DNA from: Synura sp. LO234KE
Lineage: Eukaryota; Sar; Synurophyceae; Synurales; Mallomonadaceae
Direction of reading: 5' to 3'
NCBI GenBank assembly: GCA_015143735.1
Contig: VKHC01000164.1
Coordinates: 3,759-16,728 of the forward strand
DNA: 12,970 nt
Under the pieces are notes generated by a model. That model had not been told where the DNA came from and made no database searches. It saw only the letters and a program-made list of their open reading frames with translations. Positions 1-7,601 of this stretch are shown here, in pieces. Numbering within the stretch: the first letter of the stretch is position 1; the number at the start of each line of letters is the position of its first letter. The translations under genes were made by a program, and so were the position numbers.

Positions 1-82
1 AAAAGAATTCTCCCACTACTAGTGCTTCTATAATGAATGCATGCCTGTGGTGGTTGAGCATATTTCTGACAGAATTTTGCTA
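1..82 (+). repeat. 82-bp direct repeat, copy A (cut by window edge)
   Basis: This segment recurs at 307-388, exactly 306 bp downstream, with 81 of 82 bases identical. The only difference is T at 78 against C at 384, where copy B has CG and copy A has TG. That is what one C-to-T change at a CpG would give. The copy may extend left of the window. Read in the frame used by copy B it gives the same peptide (KNSPTTSASIMNACLWW and onward) and ends in TAA just after the repeat. Confidence 0.9.
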
Positions 83-92
83 ATATTCAAAA

Positions 93-389
93 GTGATATT
101 CCGCCTGTGTTTGAAACAGGAGAACTTTTGGGCATACCCGCAGATTCAGCTCAATGAAGCTCATATCAGTATTCTACACTGGTGCGTACGTAAAAGAATA
201 GGCTATATATCCTGTTGCTCTGAACATAGAACCTTCCGTGGTGGGTTGCTTTGCTGGCTCTCATTGGGACATGCCAATTGGATGTATCTTGGGAAAGTGC
301 AAGCTCAAAAGAATTCTCCCACTACTAGTGCTTCTATAATGAATGCATGCCTGTGGTGGTTGAGCATATTTCTGACAGAATTTCGCTAG
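93..389 (+). pseudogene. open frame, possible copia RNase H relic
   Basis: A 98-codon frame that opens with GTG, not ATG, so it is probably a fragment. The stretch from about residue 22 reads NEAHISILHWCVRKRIGYI, and a later piece reads LGHANW. These recall two copia landmarks just after the reverse transcriptase: the H-x(n)-KRI-x-x-YL segment and the SDA(D/N)W motif that starts RNase H. The resemblance is weak and no catalytic acidic residue is clear. The last 27 codons lie in the duplicated 82-bp block. If the match is real, this is a second, older copia remnant separate from the one at 6431-8762. It could equally be chance. Confidence 0.28.
307..388 (+). repeat. 82-bp direct repeat, copy B
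   Basis: Second copy of the repeat at 1-82, with one C/T mismatch at 384. Flanking sequence after 388 is unrelated to that after 82, so this is a bounded duplicated block and not a longer tandem array. It forms the 3' end of the open frame at 93-389, which stops with TAG immediately at the repeat boundary. Confidence 0.9.
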
Positions 390-446
390 CTTCGTTAGAG
401 CCGTGGGAGCTGATCGCGGCAGTTCAATCTTTATCAACTACAAAGC

Positions 447-857
447 TTAAATCCGATCAAGAATCTGATTACCTGTCATCCTCGAAAAAATAAAGCCGGC
501 AATTATCTTTGACTGCTCCAAACCTCTTCGCTTCAATAAACTCAGGAATGATATGGGGTCTCCGAATCGGAAGGATGGGACAGGATTGAGGGCTGGAGTT
601 CTTTTACCAAACTGGAAACCTAAAGAGCGGATGTCGAAGGTTAGATAATCGGCAAAGGCCAGGGAGATGGTTGAGTTTCTCCCTCGGATATTATTCGAGT
701 CGAGGGAGGTCGGATTGGGGTGGGGCGTTAGAGGTCCTGTTTGACTGAAAGTAGTTTTACACCGCGCTAGGACTTTAGGATCAGTTTTTGAACATTTTTC
801 CCGAGCCCTTAAAAAGTGCTTAAACAGAACAGTTTTAAAAAAACTAGGGCTAAATTG
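447..857 (-). other. unrecognised open frame, possible last exon
   Basis: On the minus strand a frame is open from just after a TGA (858-860) to a TAA at 447-449, 136 sense codons. The only ATG is near the end, so it is not a complete ORF. From about 744 downward the codons look coding, with many C or G third positions and the peptides SLAFADYLTFDIRSLGFQFG and DPISFLSLLKRRGLEQSK. A candidate 3' splice site (pyrimidine-rich CTACTTTCAG, ending at 745) lies just before this better part, so 447-744 could be a terminal exon. I do not recognise the protein. A decayed transposon fragment is an equal alternative. Confidence 0.3.
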
Positions 858-860
858 TCA

Positions 861-1600
861 ATGTGTATTTAAACAAATGGAACTTCATCATGCTCTTTTG
901 AAAAATACGTACAGTAGATTTAACACATTTTTGTGCGGATTACGAGATATTTTTGAGTAATAACTTTTGAGTTATATTTAAAGGCTTATATTTCTGGATA
1001 GTCCATACTAAGCTGCATCCGATAAAGTACCGTAGACTTTATAGCACTACTTGGTTGTGAAGATCCGTTTCAAATACTACCGAAAGCAAGTTTTTGAGCT
1101 ATCAATAGTTACGCGCATTACTTTAACTGTTTCAAAAATAGGCGACGCTAAAGTTCATTTGTTGAAGAGTTTTGTAGATTTTTTCGACTACTAATCCACT
1201 TATTTGGTCCAAATGAATTTTTTACATATTAGAATTAAATTGATGTATTTTCTGTATTGTCTTGTGAGCCTCTTAGAGAATGTCTTGCGTGAAGGATGCT
1301 CCAATATATATCTATTGTGTTGTAAAACAAATAAGTATTATGAATTTAAGCACGTAATGTACCCTAAAATCAACGAATTTTTTATTTTCTTTGGCCTACT
1401 TGGGCATAAGATTGATTAAAAGCTGTCATTCAACTTTAGAATAAGCAGAAGTAGAGTAGAAGCAATATGGCACGAGTGATGTAGGCTCGATGGCATGAGG
1501 ACACACGTTTTGGATCATATCTTGCCAGAAACAACGTGATTTCTTTTAATGTGCAGTAGTCGCAGCAAGGCATAAGGAACAAATATACTAGATATCATAA
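861..1600. other. AT-rich stretch without a supported gene
   Basis: Nothing convincing is coded here. A plus-strand frame at 1213-1419 starts with ATG and would give a 68-residue, Leu/Phe/Tyr/Cys-rich peptide with a hydrophobic start. Its AT-driven codons and lack of any recognisable motif make chance the likeliest explanation. Confidence 0.5.
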
Positions 1601-1666
1601 GTGGTTGTTGGTAGGGGGAAACGGATCAGGTTGGGTCTGTTTAGATCAACTTAGCTCGAGCAAACT

Positions 1667-2128
1667 CTAACGGGGCTGCTGGTTGGCCGAGGGGTTTGCT
1701 AGGGTAATTATTGGTGCTCGTCTCGTAGCATAGGTCGTTTCTCGCCTGACAAAGTCACGTATATTTGTATGGGTGTTTGTTGGCGTGGGCTCGAGCACTT
1801 GGGTGGTGGTGGTAGTTTTACGACGGGGATCTGGTTTAAGAGATGTCCGCAGCATGAAAATTAGAGGACTGGTGATCGGAGAAACGCGTGGCGGACATGA
1901 TGGAGTAATCTGGGGACTAATGTTACCAGTGAGGGGTTGCCGTTGTGGGGTCGAGGTGGAAGGGTGAACCGGACCGGTCGTGGGGAAACGTTTAAGACAC
2001 AGGGTGCGAGCGATGGCAGGGGCGGGACATATCATCGGTAAACGAATATCCGATGTGGTATCTCGTTGGGACGAGAGAAGCGTCGGAGCGGGTATACTGC
2101 TGGGGAAGAGGGCGTCGCTGTGGATTGT
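1667..2128 (-). pseudogene. relic minus-strand frame, Pro/Thr-rich, end of the tract
   Basis: Open from TAG (2129-2131) to TAG (1667-1669), 153 sense codons. An ATG at 2033-2035 would give 122 residues. The product is dominated by Pro, Thr, Ser and Arg, with PRRKTTTTTQVLEPTPTNTH, and has no recognised domain. It could be the C-terminal end of the decayed gene above or a composition-driven open frame. The plus-strand 64-codon frame at 1773-1967 is its shadow. Confidence 0.28.
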
Positions 2129-2322
2129 CTAATCTCCCATACCCCGGTGCCGTCCCGTGGCGGATGTTCGTTGTGGGGGAATAGAATGGAGGCATCTATA
2201 GCATCAGAGTGAGGATGGAGTTGTATGAAATCGAGGGAGATTTGTAAAATCAGTTCTATTTGACTTCTGGGTTGAGGCGCTGAGTGGAGTCTGAGGTCCC
2301 GTGACTGTTGATATTCGAGCAT
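2032..2322 (-). pseudogene. relic minus-strand ORF, 96 codons
   Basis: ATG-initiated frame giving a 96-residue hydrophilic peptide, including RSQIELILQISLDFIQLHPH. It lies downstream of the third relic frame, separated by a short stretch with several stops, and overlaps the next frame (1667-2128) by about 97 bp. It may be a further piece of the same decayed coding sequence. The low T and G content of this strand makes ORFs of this length easier to get by chance, so confidence is modest. Confidence 0.25.
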
Positions 2323-2411
2323 TAAAGTCCTAATTCCGGCGATGTTTAGATTTAGTAGTCAATTTTTCCCCCGCCGTAGTGAGTGTTGTTGATATTGGAA
2401 GTCCGTATGTA

Positions 2412-2481
2412 GAGCGATGTTTATCTCGTGGATATCGGGGCGGTGTTGAGCAATGTTTATCTCGTAGAGATCGGGGGTGTT
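2412..2481 (+). repeat. 36/34-bp tandem duplication
   Basis: Two adjacent copies, 2412-2447 and 2448-2481. Both begin GAGC(G/A)ATGTTTATCTCGT and end GGTGTT, with a few substitutions and a 2-bp length difference. On the minus strand the duplication copies one of the TAA stops (2421 and 2457), 36 bp apart. Confidence 0.85.
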
Positions 2482-3116
2482 GCAGAAGCGAGAGTGATCT
2501 GATCGATTTTGAGTCGTTTTAAATTATTCCTATTGCTGTTGGAGGGCTGGCGGTAGGGGGTGTTGTTGATATATAGTTATTGCGCAGGGTGTTCGTGTGA
2601 GGTGAAGATTGGACTGGTTAATTGTTTGTGTATGATGATGATCGAGATGTAGATGGTCGTTGGTGATGGTAATGCCTGGAATCGGAGCGTGGGGGATGGG
2701 TGGAACGATCACATTGAGTTGACGCGGTGACTTGATTGTGTTTGTGGGTGATTTGCAAGTTGTGCTGCCTGGGACATGGTAGCATTGGAAGGATGGATGA
2801 TCTGGCCTTCCGCGTTGGAGCAGTTAATGCTGTTATTGATATAGTTTGAATCAAGTCGGCAGCGTGTTTTGAAGGTTGCTGTTTCGCTGGATTTGCCATT
2901 TCATGAATTGTCGAGATTTGGAGTTATAATCGATATCTTGACTTGATGAAAGGATTTGAGATACTTTGTGGTGGAGCTATTGGCATAGCTGAGTTCAAGG
3001 GATTGAAAGCGTTCCTGATCTGGCCTTTTTAGGACGGCACAAACGGTGGTGATATTGGGAACAGAGTTGACATCATAGAAAATTGAAAGAGGTAGATACT
3101 CACCTCGAAATAGCGG
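2421..3116 (-). pseudogene. relic frame continuing the decayed minus gene (third frame)
   Basis: The first 71 codons (3116 to 2904) are uninterrupted and convincing as protein: GEYLPLSIFYDVNSVPNITT, then CAVLKRPDQERFQSLELSY. After that come stops at 2901-2903 (TGA), 2709-2711 (TGA), 2577-2579 (TAA), 2457-2459 (TAA) and 2421-2423 (TAA), with open runs of 63, 43, 39 and 11 codons between. Each stop is one C-to-T step from Arg CGA or Gln CAA. Read directly after the previous frame (RYFE then GEYLPL), the join is smooth, which suggests a single frameshift in a once continuous gene. Product unknown. Confidence 0.4.
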
Positions 3117-3319
3117 TTAACCCTTGAATAGTGAGCATAGATTCTCCACTTAGCGTACGAATGGGATGTCTTTAATGCTGGTTGCCGGTAGTTTTGGAGT
3201 GTAATATTTATTTTTCGTTTTTGTCTTAGAGTCAAGAATAGCTTATGCTCCGGAAGTCCATAGTTGCGGGGGTGATTTGGTGAGATTTTATATAGTTGGT
3301 CGGGGAATTCTGCGGGATG
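3029..3319 (-). pseudogene. relic frame continuing the decayed minus gene (second frame)
   Basis: This frame opens after a TAA at 3320-3322 and stays open for 96 codons, without an ATG start. The residues are protein-like: EFPDQLYKISPNHPRNYGLP, then LRQKRKINITLQNYRQPAL, then SYAKWRIYAHYSRVNRYFE. Right after RYFE the minus strand reads GAG|GTGAGTAT, a good 5' splice site, but the next frame also continues well across the point, so a one-base frameshift near 3105-3116 explains it as easily as an intron. It overlaps the end of the 420-codon frame by about 85 bp, where another frameshift or splice would be needed. No domain recognised. Confidence 0.4.
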
Positions 3320-4494
3320 TTATCGAGATTGTAGACTGGTTGAATTCTTTCGTCCTGTGGGTGGTGTCAGGTAGCATTCTTAGCCTGGAGCGATGTGAGT
3401 TCAATGATTTTAGAACTGTAGGTTTGACCGTGGATAAGAGGTTGTTGGATGGGTTTAAGGGCTCGTAAGTAAGTTGATGGGGGACGAGATAGTCTTGAAG
3501 ATTCCCTTAACATGTTCTGGACTAATGGTTTGGGGTGGGCCAATCTTGGATGGGCCAATCTTGGTGAATGCAGGTAGAAGCGTTTGGGACGATGGTGACA
3601 GTTGTGGAAAGGTTGTTGGAGATGGAAGATTGTTTGCAATTGATCGATAGTTGGAATTATGGAATATCTCCAAGTTGACTTCCTGGTGGTTGTACGGAGG
3701 GGTTTGTGATGCTGGCGGTTAGGGACTGAGAATGGTCAATTGACCGAATTGGAACTGGTACTGATCCGAGTGTTTTGAATTTCAGATTTTATTTTGCTGA
3801 GAGCGTCGCAAAAATCTGTTGAGGCTACGCAGTTCGTGGCGGTGGGCTGTGGGTCATTCATGAGGGATCCGACACGACGAAGCGTGACTTTGTTAATGGT
3901 GTCGTCATAATAGTAGATCAGGGGATTTTGTGGGTTGATTTGACGGTCACGATGCCGGATGTTACCGTGATTTGGGTCAAAGTGCTGATTGTAGTAGGTG
4001 ATATTTTGAGATCGGGATTCTTGAGGGTTGTTACGAGCCTCTCTTAAACTGGTTCCTTGGTTTTTATCCGCGATTACTAAGTTGGGATTCAATGTTGTCG
4101 TGATGGCTTTGGAAGTACTATTAGCGTTGGCGATGTTGAGAGCATGCTGACAATTCAGGAATTTTTGTTTGTTCACTTGAAATCTGAGGTGAGAAATTCT
4201 TGGTGGATGAGATAGTTGATAATCCTCCCTTGACAAATGAATTTGCGTTTTGATGAAGGTGGTGGAAGAGAGACACTGTGATTTTCCTTTTTTATTCTAG
4301 TTGGGGCACGTGAATATACCCCGCGTAGTGTCCTGACCTGGGCAAGGATCGTTACTTTGGGTAATGTTACTGTTTCTTACTTTTAGTGCTTGAACCCAGT
4401 TAATACCGACGGTTTCACCGTGTGATATGTTTCTGGTATTATCACTGCTAGTGCTAAACTTGGATTGCTTAGTTAAGGTTGAAGTCAAAGGGCT
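3232..4494 (-). pseudogene. large decayed coding frame, three in-frame stops
   Basis: A single minus frame runs 420 codons, bounded by TGA at 4495-4497 and TGA at 3232-3234. Only three stops interrupt it: TAG at 4297-4299, TGA at 3736-3738 and TGA at 3367-3369. Each can arise from one transition (CAG to TAG; CGA or TGG to TGA). The other two frames of this strand show only one open stretch over 60 codons here, so the openness is frame-specific and not just a product of low T and G. No ATG marks a clear start near 4490. The product is hydrophilic and probably largely disordered, with SREDYQLSHPPRISHLRFQ, NPQNPLIYYYDDTINK and a Pro-rich part holding two RLAHP repeats. I recognise no domain. It could be a host gene or the first ORF of an unknown transposon. 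Confidence 0.45.
3536..3564 (+). repeat. 15-bp tandem duplication
   Basis: TGGGCCAATCTTGG occurs at 3536-3549 and again at 3551-3564, a 15-bp period. Fifteen is five codons, and in the 420-codon minus frame this gives the pentapeptide RLAHP twice. A duplication that kept the frame fits the idea that this segment was once coding. Confidence 0.85.
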
Positions 4495-5393
4495 TCAATA
4501 AAGACTGGTAGTTATGAGCTTCAAAGAACAAAACTGAGATTGACGATATTTACATAAATGTATCTCCGACAGTCACAACACTGCTAGTGAAAATTTATGG
4601 TTGAATACAATTGCATTGTATATTGTACTTAACACGTTGTCTTTTTACAGTCACAACTAGTCAGTACGTGAGACTTTTAATCAAACGGGTCAACAAATCG
4701 AATCTACCAAAGACAGCATAAATATTTGCGTCACCCAATAGCTTACCTTCATTATTTTACTTCCTATTGGGATCTACAAATTACTAATTAATTTTTCTCT
4801 ATGCATCGGCGATCACGGGATTTGGTATTTATTGTAAAACAGCAAAAAAGGTAAATGCGGTACCGTGATAAATGTGGGAAAAATTATCGAGGTAATTTTT
4901 TTCATATTAGTGATAAATCGCGATGAAATCGATTTTTCAACATAATATATTACGGCATATGCAATTTATTTAAAATGAAAAAGCAAGGATATGCAATTTT
5001 ATACAAATATATTTTGATATGGTAACTTTGGGCATGAATATCTCTATGTGGGAATGATACCACGATATTCATGTTGCGTAAGTGTATTTTTATATCAACG
5101 TTTCTAACTATATGACAGTTTGGAGAACCTAGGGTACATTTACACATGATTTAGAATTTATTCATGTTTATAGCTTTTGACCCCGAAAACTTATTGATCA
5201 TGTTATGATAGAAGGTTATAACATCATCCTTTTGTATCATGATTCATTAAAAAAATATCATGTAGTCATTTCATACTTTATCAATTTTTGGCACTTCTTA
5301 GGAGTAAACATTCATAGAGTACGGCTAATAGCTATTTAAACGATTTTCGGACCATTCCCGAAATTTCTCTTCATAAAATTTTAAAGTTCTTTA

Positions 5394-5437
5394 TTTGGGC
5401 GGAAATGAAACATATTTTGGGCGGAAATACAAATATG
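5394..5437 (+). repeat. 22-bp tandem duplication, partly diverged
   Basis: TTTGGGCGGAAAT occurs at 5394 and again at 5416. The rest of the 22-bp unit (GAAACATAT against ACAAATATG) is diverged. It is one of the few GC-containing motifs in this AT-rich spacer. Confidence 0.65.
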
Positions 5438-5700
5438 GCACATTCTATAACATGTAAATGCACTGTGATTTTCTCGCGGGCAATATTGGATCTTATGATA
5501 TAGTGCAAGTGAAGCATTGAAAATTTATTGTAAGGTAAGTATATTGTTAATAATCATATAATGATTGGTAAATCTATCTATCAGTAGAAAATAAATCTAC
5601 CGATTGAATTACTATTTGCTCATTGGTCACCTTATGTTTAAATAATTCCTAAATGTTTCTCTATTTATCTTATGTCATTTTTCCATAGGCATAATTTATA

Positions 5701-5853
5701 ATGAAACATTTATGGCTTTTAAATACGCCTGTTTCACTTTATATTTTGTGGGATGACGATTCTATAGAAGAAGAGTGGTCAGGCACGTTTCGAAAGCTAC
5801 GAGACTTCACTTATCAATGGCCTGATACGCAATTGATGAAGAAAGTTGAATAG
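5701..5853 (+). CDS. small hypothetical ORF, 50 residues
   Basis: ATG at 5701 and TAG at 5851-5853 give 50 residues: MKHLWLLNTPVSLYILWDDD, then an acidic and basic mix with EEEWSGTFRKLRDFTYQW. It has noticeably more GC and charged codons than the surrounding AT-rich DNA, which is why it is listed. A pyrimidine-rich segment ending CATAG lies just upstream (about 5680-5690) and could be a 3' splice site, making this part of an exon. No family recognised, no clear signal peptide. Chance remains the simplest alternative. Confidence 0.2.
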   Translation: MKHLWLLNTPVSLYILWDDDSIEEEWSGTFRKLRDFTYQWPDTQLMKKVE

Positions 5854-6159
5854 AATTTTAAATGCTCCTTTTCGCTATTTTTAAAATGACAATCTCTTAA
5901 AAGTTGCGAGTAAATATTTCATGTAAGGTTACAATTTAGTGCATACGAAATAATATATATGTCGAATATCTATACGTATAAATTTCCATTTATTATTTTT
6001 CATTTAATATTTGAAAATTTAGTAAAATAAGAATATATTTCTGGCATAAATACGTTATGCAATATCATATAAATAAAAAAACAGTATTATATGTAATTGC
6101 TATGAATACAGTCAACATCATGTATAATGTTATAATAAGTACTGTAAGATAATTTTCCC

Positions 6160-6167
6160 TATATAAG
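6160..6167 (+). promoter_or_regulatory. TATA box candidate
   Basis: TATATAAG lies about 40-60 bp upstream of the CT-rich minisatellite and about 270 bp upstream of the ATG at 6431. It could be the core promoter of whatever was transcribed toward the copia remnant, or a decayed LTR promoter. No 5' LTR matching the LTR at 8404-8762 was found around it. Confidence 0.35.
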
Positions 6168-6220
6168 TAGTACCAGTATTTGTGGTATCAATTATACAAC
6201 TCCTTTCCTACGCCTACATT

Positions 6221-6420
6221 TCTCCTTCCGGTCTCCATCTGCCCACGGCAATCTACCCTTCCCCTTTCCACCACTCATCACTACTTACTGACTCTTCCCA
6301 CCGCCCTCTATCCCTCCCCACCGCTATCTTTCCGTTTACATCGCCTTCCGGCCTTCCCCACCGACTTCCGCCCCTCCCCACCGCCCTTCAACCCTCTCCA
6401 TCAACCCCTGCCCTCCTCGC
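6221..6420 (+). repeat. degenerate 20-bp CT-rich minisatellite
   Basis: A 20-bp period is easy to see from 6301 on. Successive units start at 6301, 6321, 6341, 6361, 6381 and 6401, with consensus close to CCG-CCTTCCGCCCTCCCCA. Related units at 6221-6300 (for example the one holding CTTCCGG at 6225-6231, and CCCACGGCAATCTACCC at 6242) extend it to about ten diverged copies. Because 20 is not a multiple of three, a reading frame through it cycles every 60 bp, giving recurring LPTAI and SPSGL peptides. It joins directly to the copia-like sequence at its 3' side. Confidence 0.8.
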
Positions 6421-6430
6421 CATCACCCGT

Positions 6431-6793
6431 ATGAGTTTTACATTCTTGAAAACTCCAGTGGAGGGAGACGCACATGTGGAACCACGGTCACGTTTTCCTA
6501 GGGCAGTTGAATTGGTACGTCCTCCCCTCCTTATAGATGAGTGTACGAAGGTCCTTTTGAGTATACCTTTAAAAGATGCGTTTCAAGGTACAGGTGTGTG
6601 CCTGTTGGCCATTACAAACCTTTTGCCCCGTTTGAGATCGTATGATGCCAACGGATTACTGAGCAAAAAGGGGATCTTTCTTCTGTTGTTGATCCTGTTA
6701 GTGTATCTGGTCCTCTTGGAATTCACATCTCCACAGTACGGAACTGACCTTGATGAACCCTCTCAGATTCTAAAGAAATATTATAGATTCTAA
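6431..6793 (+). other. open frame of uncertain meaning between minisatellite and copia remnant
   Basis: An ATG at 6431 gives 120 residues, and the same frame is open back through the minisatellite to 6182. The C-terminal third contains GIFLLLLILLVYLVLL, which would be a strong membrane helix. I distrust it: the +1 frame over the same bases reads as an ordinary soluble peptide (DLSSVVDPVSVSGPLGIHIS), and copia polyproteins have a hydrophilic linker before reverse transcriptase. It is most likely decayed pol linker or a flank. A real small membrane protein cannot be excluded. Confidence 0.25.
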
Positions 6794-6800
6794 TCCTAAA

Positions 6801-7208
6801 TTGAATGGGGAGGTCTTGAGAAAATGTGAGATTGTAGGAATGAGTTATCAGAGTAGGTTCGCTGTTGAGTATTGTAAGGAAACTGGGTGGAGTACCGATG
6901 AATACCAAGAGGGCGCAGTAAATCTAAGGGAGCGACGAGGCGCCGAGTGTATTGACGAAGATGATTTTGATGAGTTGCGTAAGATTAACACGGATGCTAT
7001 GATAGAGATAGACGATAAGGAGAGGGAAGGAATGAATGCACAGAAAAATGTCATGAGGACGAAGAAGCGTTCAGCGTATATAGCGTCATTGAATCCCACT
7101 GTTAACTGGGATAATGAGACTACATGGCCGGTAAAACAGTTGAGTAATTATAATGTTATGAGGAGCGTGAGACGTAAAAGTGAGGAAACTGCTGCACCCC
7201 CTAGGTAA
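6801..7208 (+). pseudogene. copia pol linker-like frame
   Basis: The frame opens with TTG; the first ATG is at 6841. It gives an acidic and basic hydrophilic peptide with DEDDFDELRKINTDAMIEID and RSAYIASLNPTVNWDNETTW, ending in TAA at 7206-7208. The same frame continues past that stop into the reverse transcriptase remnant at 7254-7484. Charged linkers of this kind separate integrase and reverse transcriptase in copia polyproteins. The N-terminal reverse transcriptase part that should lie about here (the W-x-x-AM-x-x-E region and the fingers) is not recognisable, which suggests an internal deletion or heavy divergence. The assignment rests mostly on position. Confidence 0.4.
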
Positions 7209-7601
7209 CCGATTAAAAAGAGTGGGCTACTGTACTTAGTGTCAAGAGTGTGTGATAATAAAAATAAAAATTTGAAATTCACGAGGTGTCAGAAGGTATT
7301 GATACTTTCGAATGAATTTATTATAGTGAGCTCAGCTATGTCAGTACCTGCAGTTCCAGGGAACCTTTAACTGAAGCTAAACTTACGTGCAAGACCTACC
7401 AGAGCTTGCCAACTTGACGAAGTGTCAGTGGAATGTGACGCGCGGTACGATGCGGCTACAGGAAACTACTCGATGAGCCAGAGAGGCATTACGTAATAGA
7501 CTTATGTAAGAAGTACTTACCGCTTGGGGGAGCCAGAGTGCGAACACCTATGTCAGAAGAGACGTTAACATCGGAGATGCCTTTCACTACAGAAATGCGA
7601 T
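7209..7601 (+). pseudogene. copia reverse transcriptase, C-terminal half, catalytic YVDD lost
   Basis: In frame from 7209 the peptide reads VLILSNEFIIVSSAMSV, where copia reverse transcriptases have a V-L-x-L-YVDD-x-I-I core. Here SNE stands in place of YVDD, three residues for four, so the metal-binding Asp pair is gone. After a TAA at 7368-7370 it continues CQLDEVSVECDARYDAATGN, then YSMSQR, matching the copia LGE-V ... D-x-x-TG-x-x-S-(M/L)-SQ pattern. A frameshift at 7485-7486 leads to RHYVIDLCKKYLPLGGARVR and TPM, the usual connection. Stop and frameshifts make it nonfunctional. The family is well supported. Confidence 0.8.

Larger units (their letters stand above)
1600..4494 (-). other. 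strand-asymmetric tract, G/T-rich on plus, holding a decayed minus-strand gene
   Basis: Plus-strand lines sampled through this tract carry far more G than C: 28 G against 10 C at 1921-1980, 23 against 4 at 2581-2640, 27 against 6 at 2641-2700, 24 against 4 at 3421-3480. The skew fades above about 4300. The coding signal is all on the A/C-rich minus strand, in consecutive frames described separately. The predicted peptides are rich in Pro, Thr, Asn, Gln, His and Ser, as A/C-rich codons dictate. The whole may be one long decayed coding sequence or neighbouring relics. Confidence 0.6.
4500..6159. other. long AT-rich spacer
   Basis: About 1.65 kb of AT-rich DNA with frequent stops in all frames. 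Inside it I see only a 22-bp tandem duplication (5394-5437) and one 50-codon ORF (5701-5853). A 65-codon minus frame at 4950-5147 shows no coding character. The stretch could be the upstream region of the minus-strand relic gene that begins near 4494, or the body of an AT-rich decayed repeat. Confidence 0.55.

Noticed and set aside
1773-1967. Plus-strand Gly/Val-rich frame
   Set aside because: It is the mirror of the Pro/Thr-rich minus frame at 1667-2128; its composition follows from G/T richness.
6431-6793. Strong transmembrane helix (FLLLLILLVYLVLLEF) in the plus frame
   Set aside because: The alternative frame over the same bases is an ordinary hydrophilic peptide, and the position fits a copia linker, so the helix is probably a frame artefact of T-rich codons.
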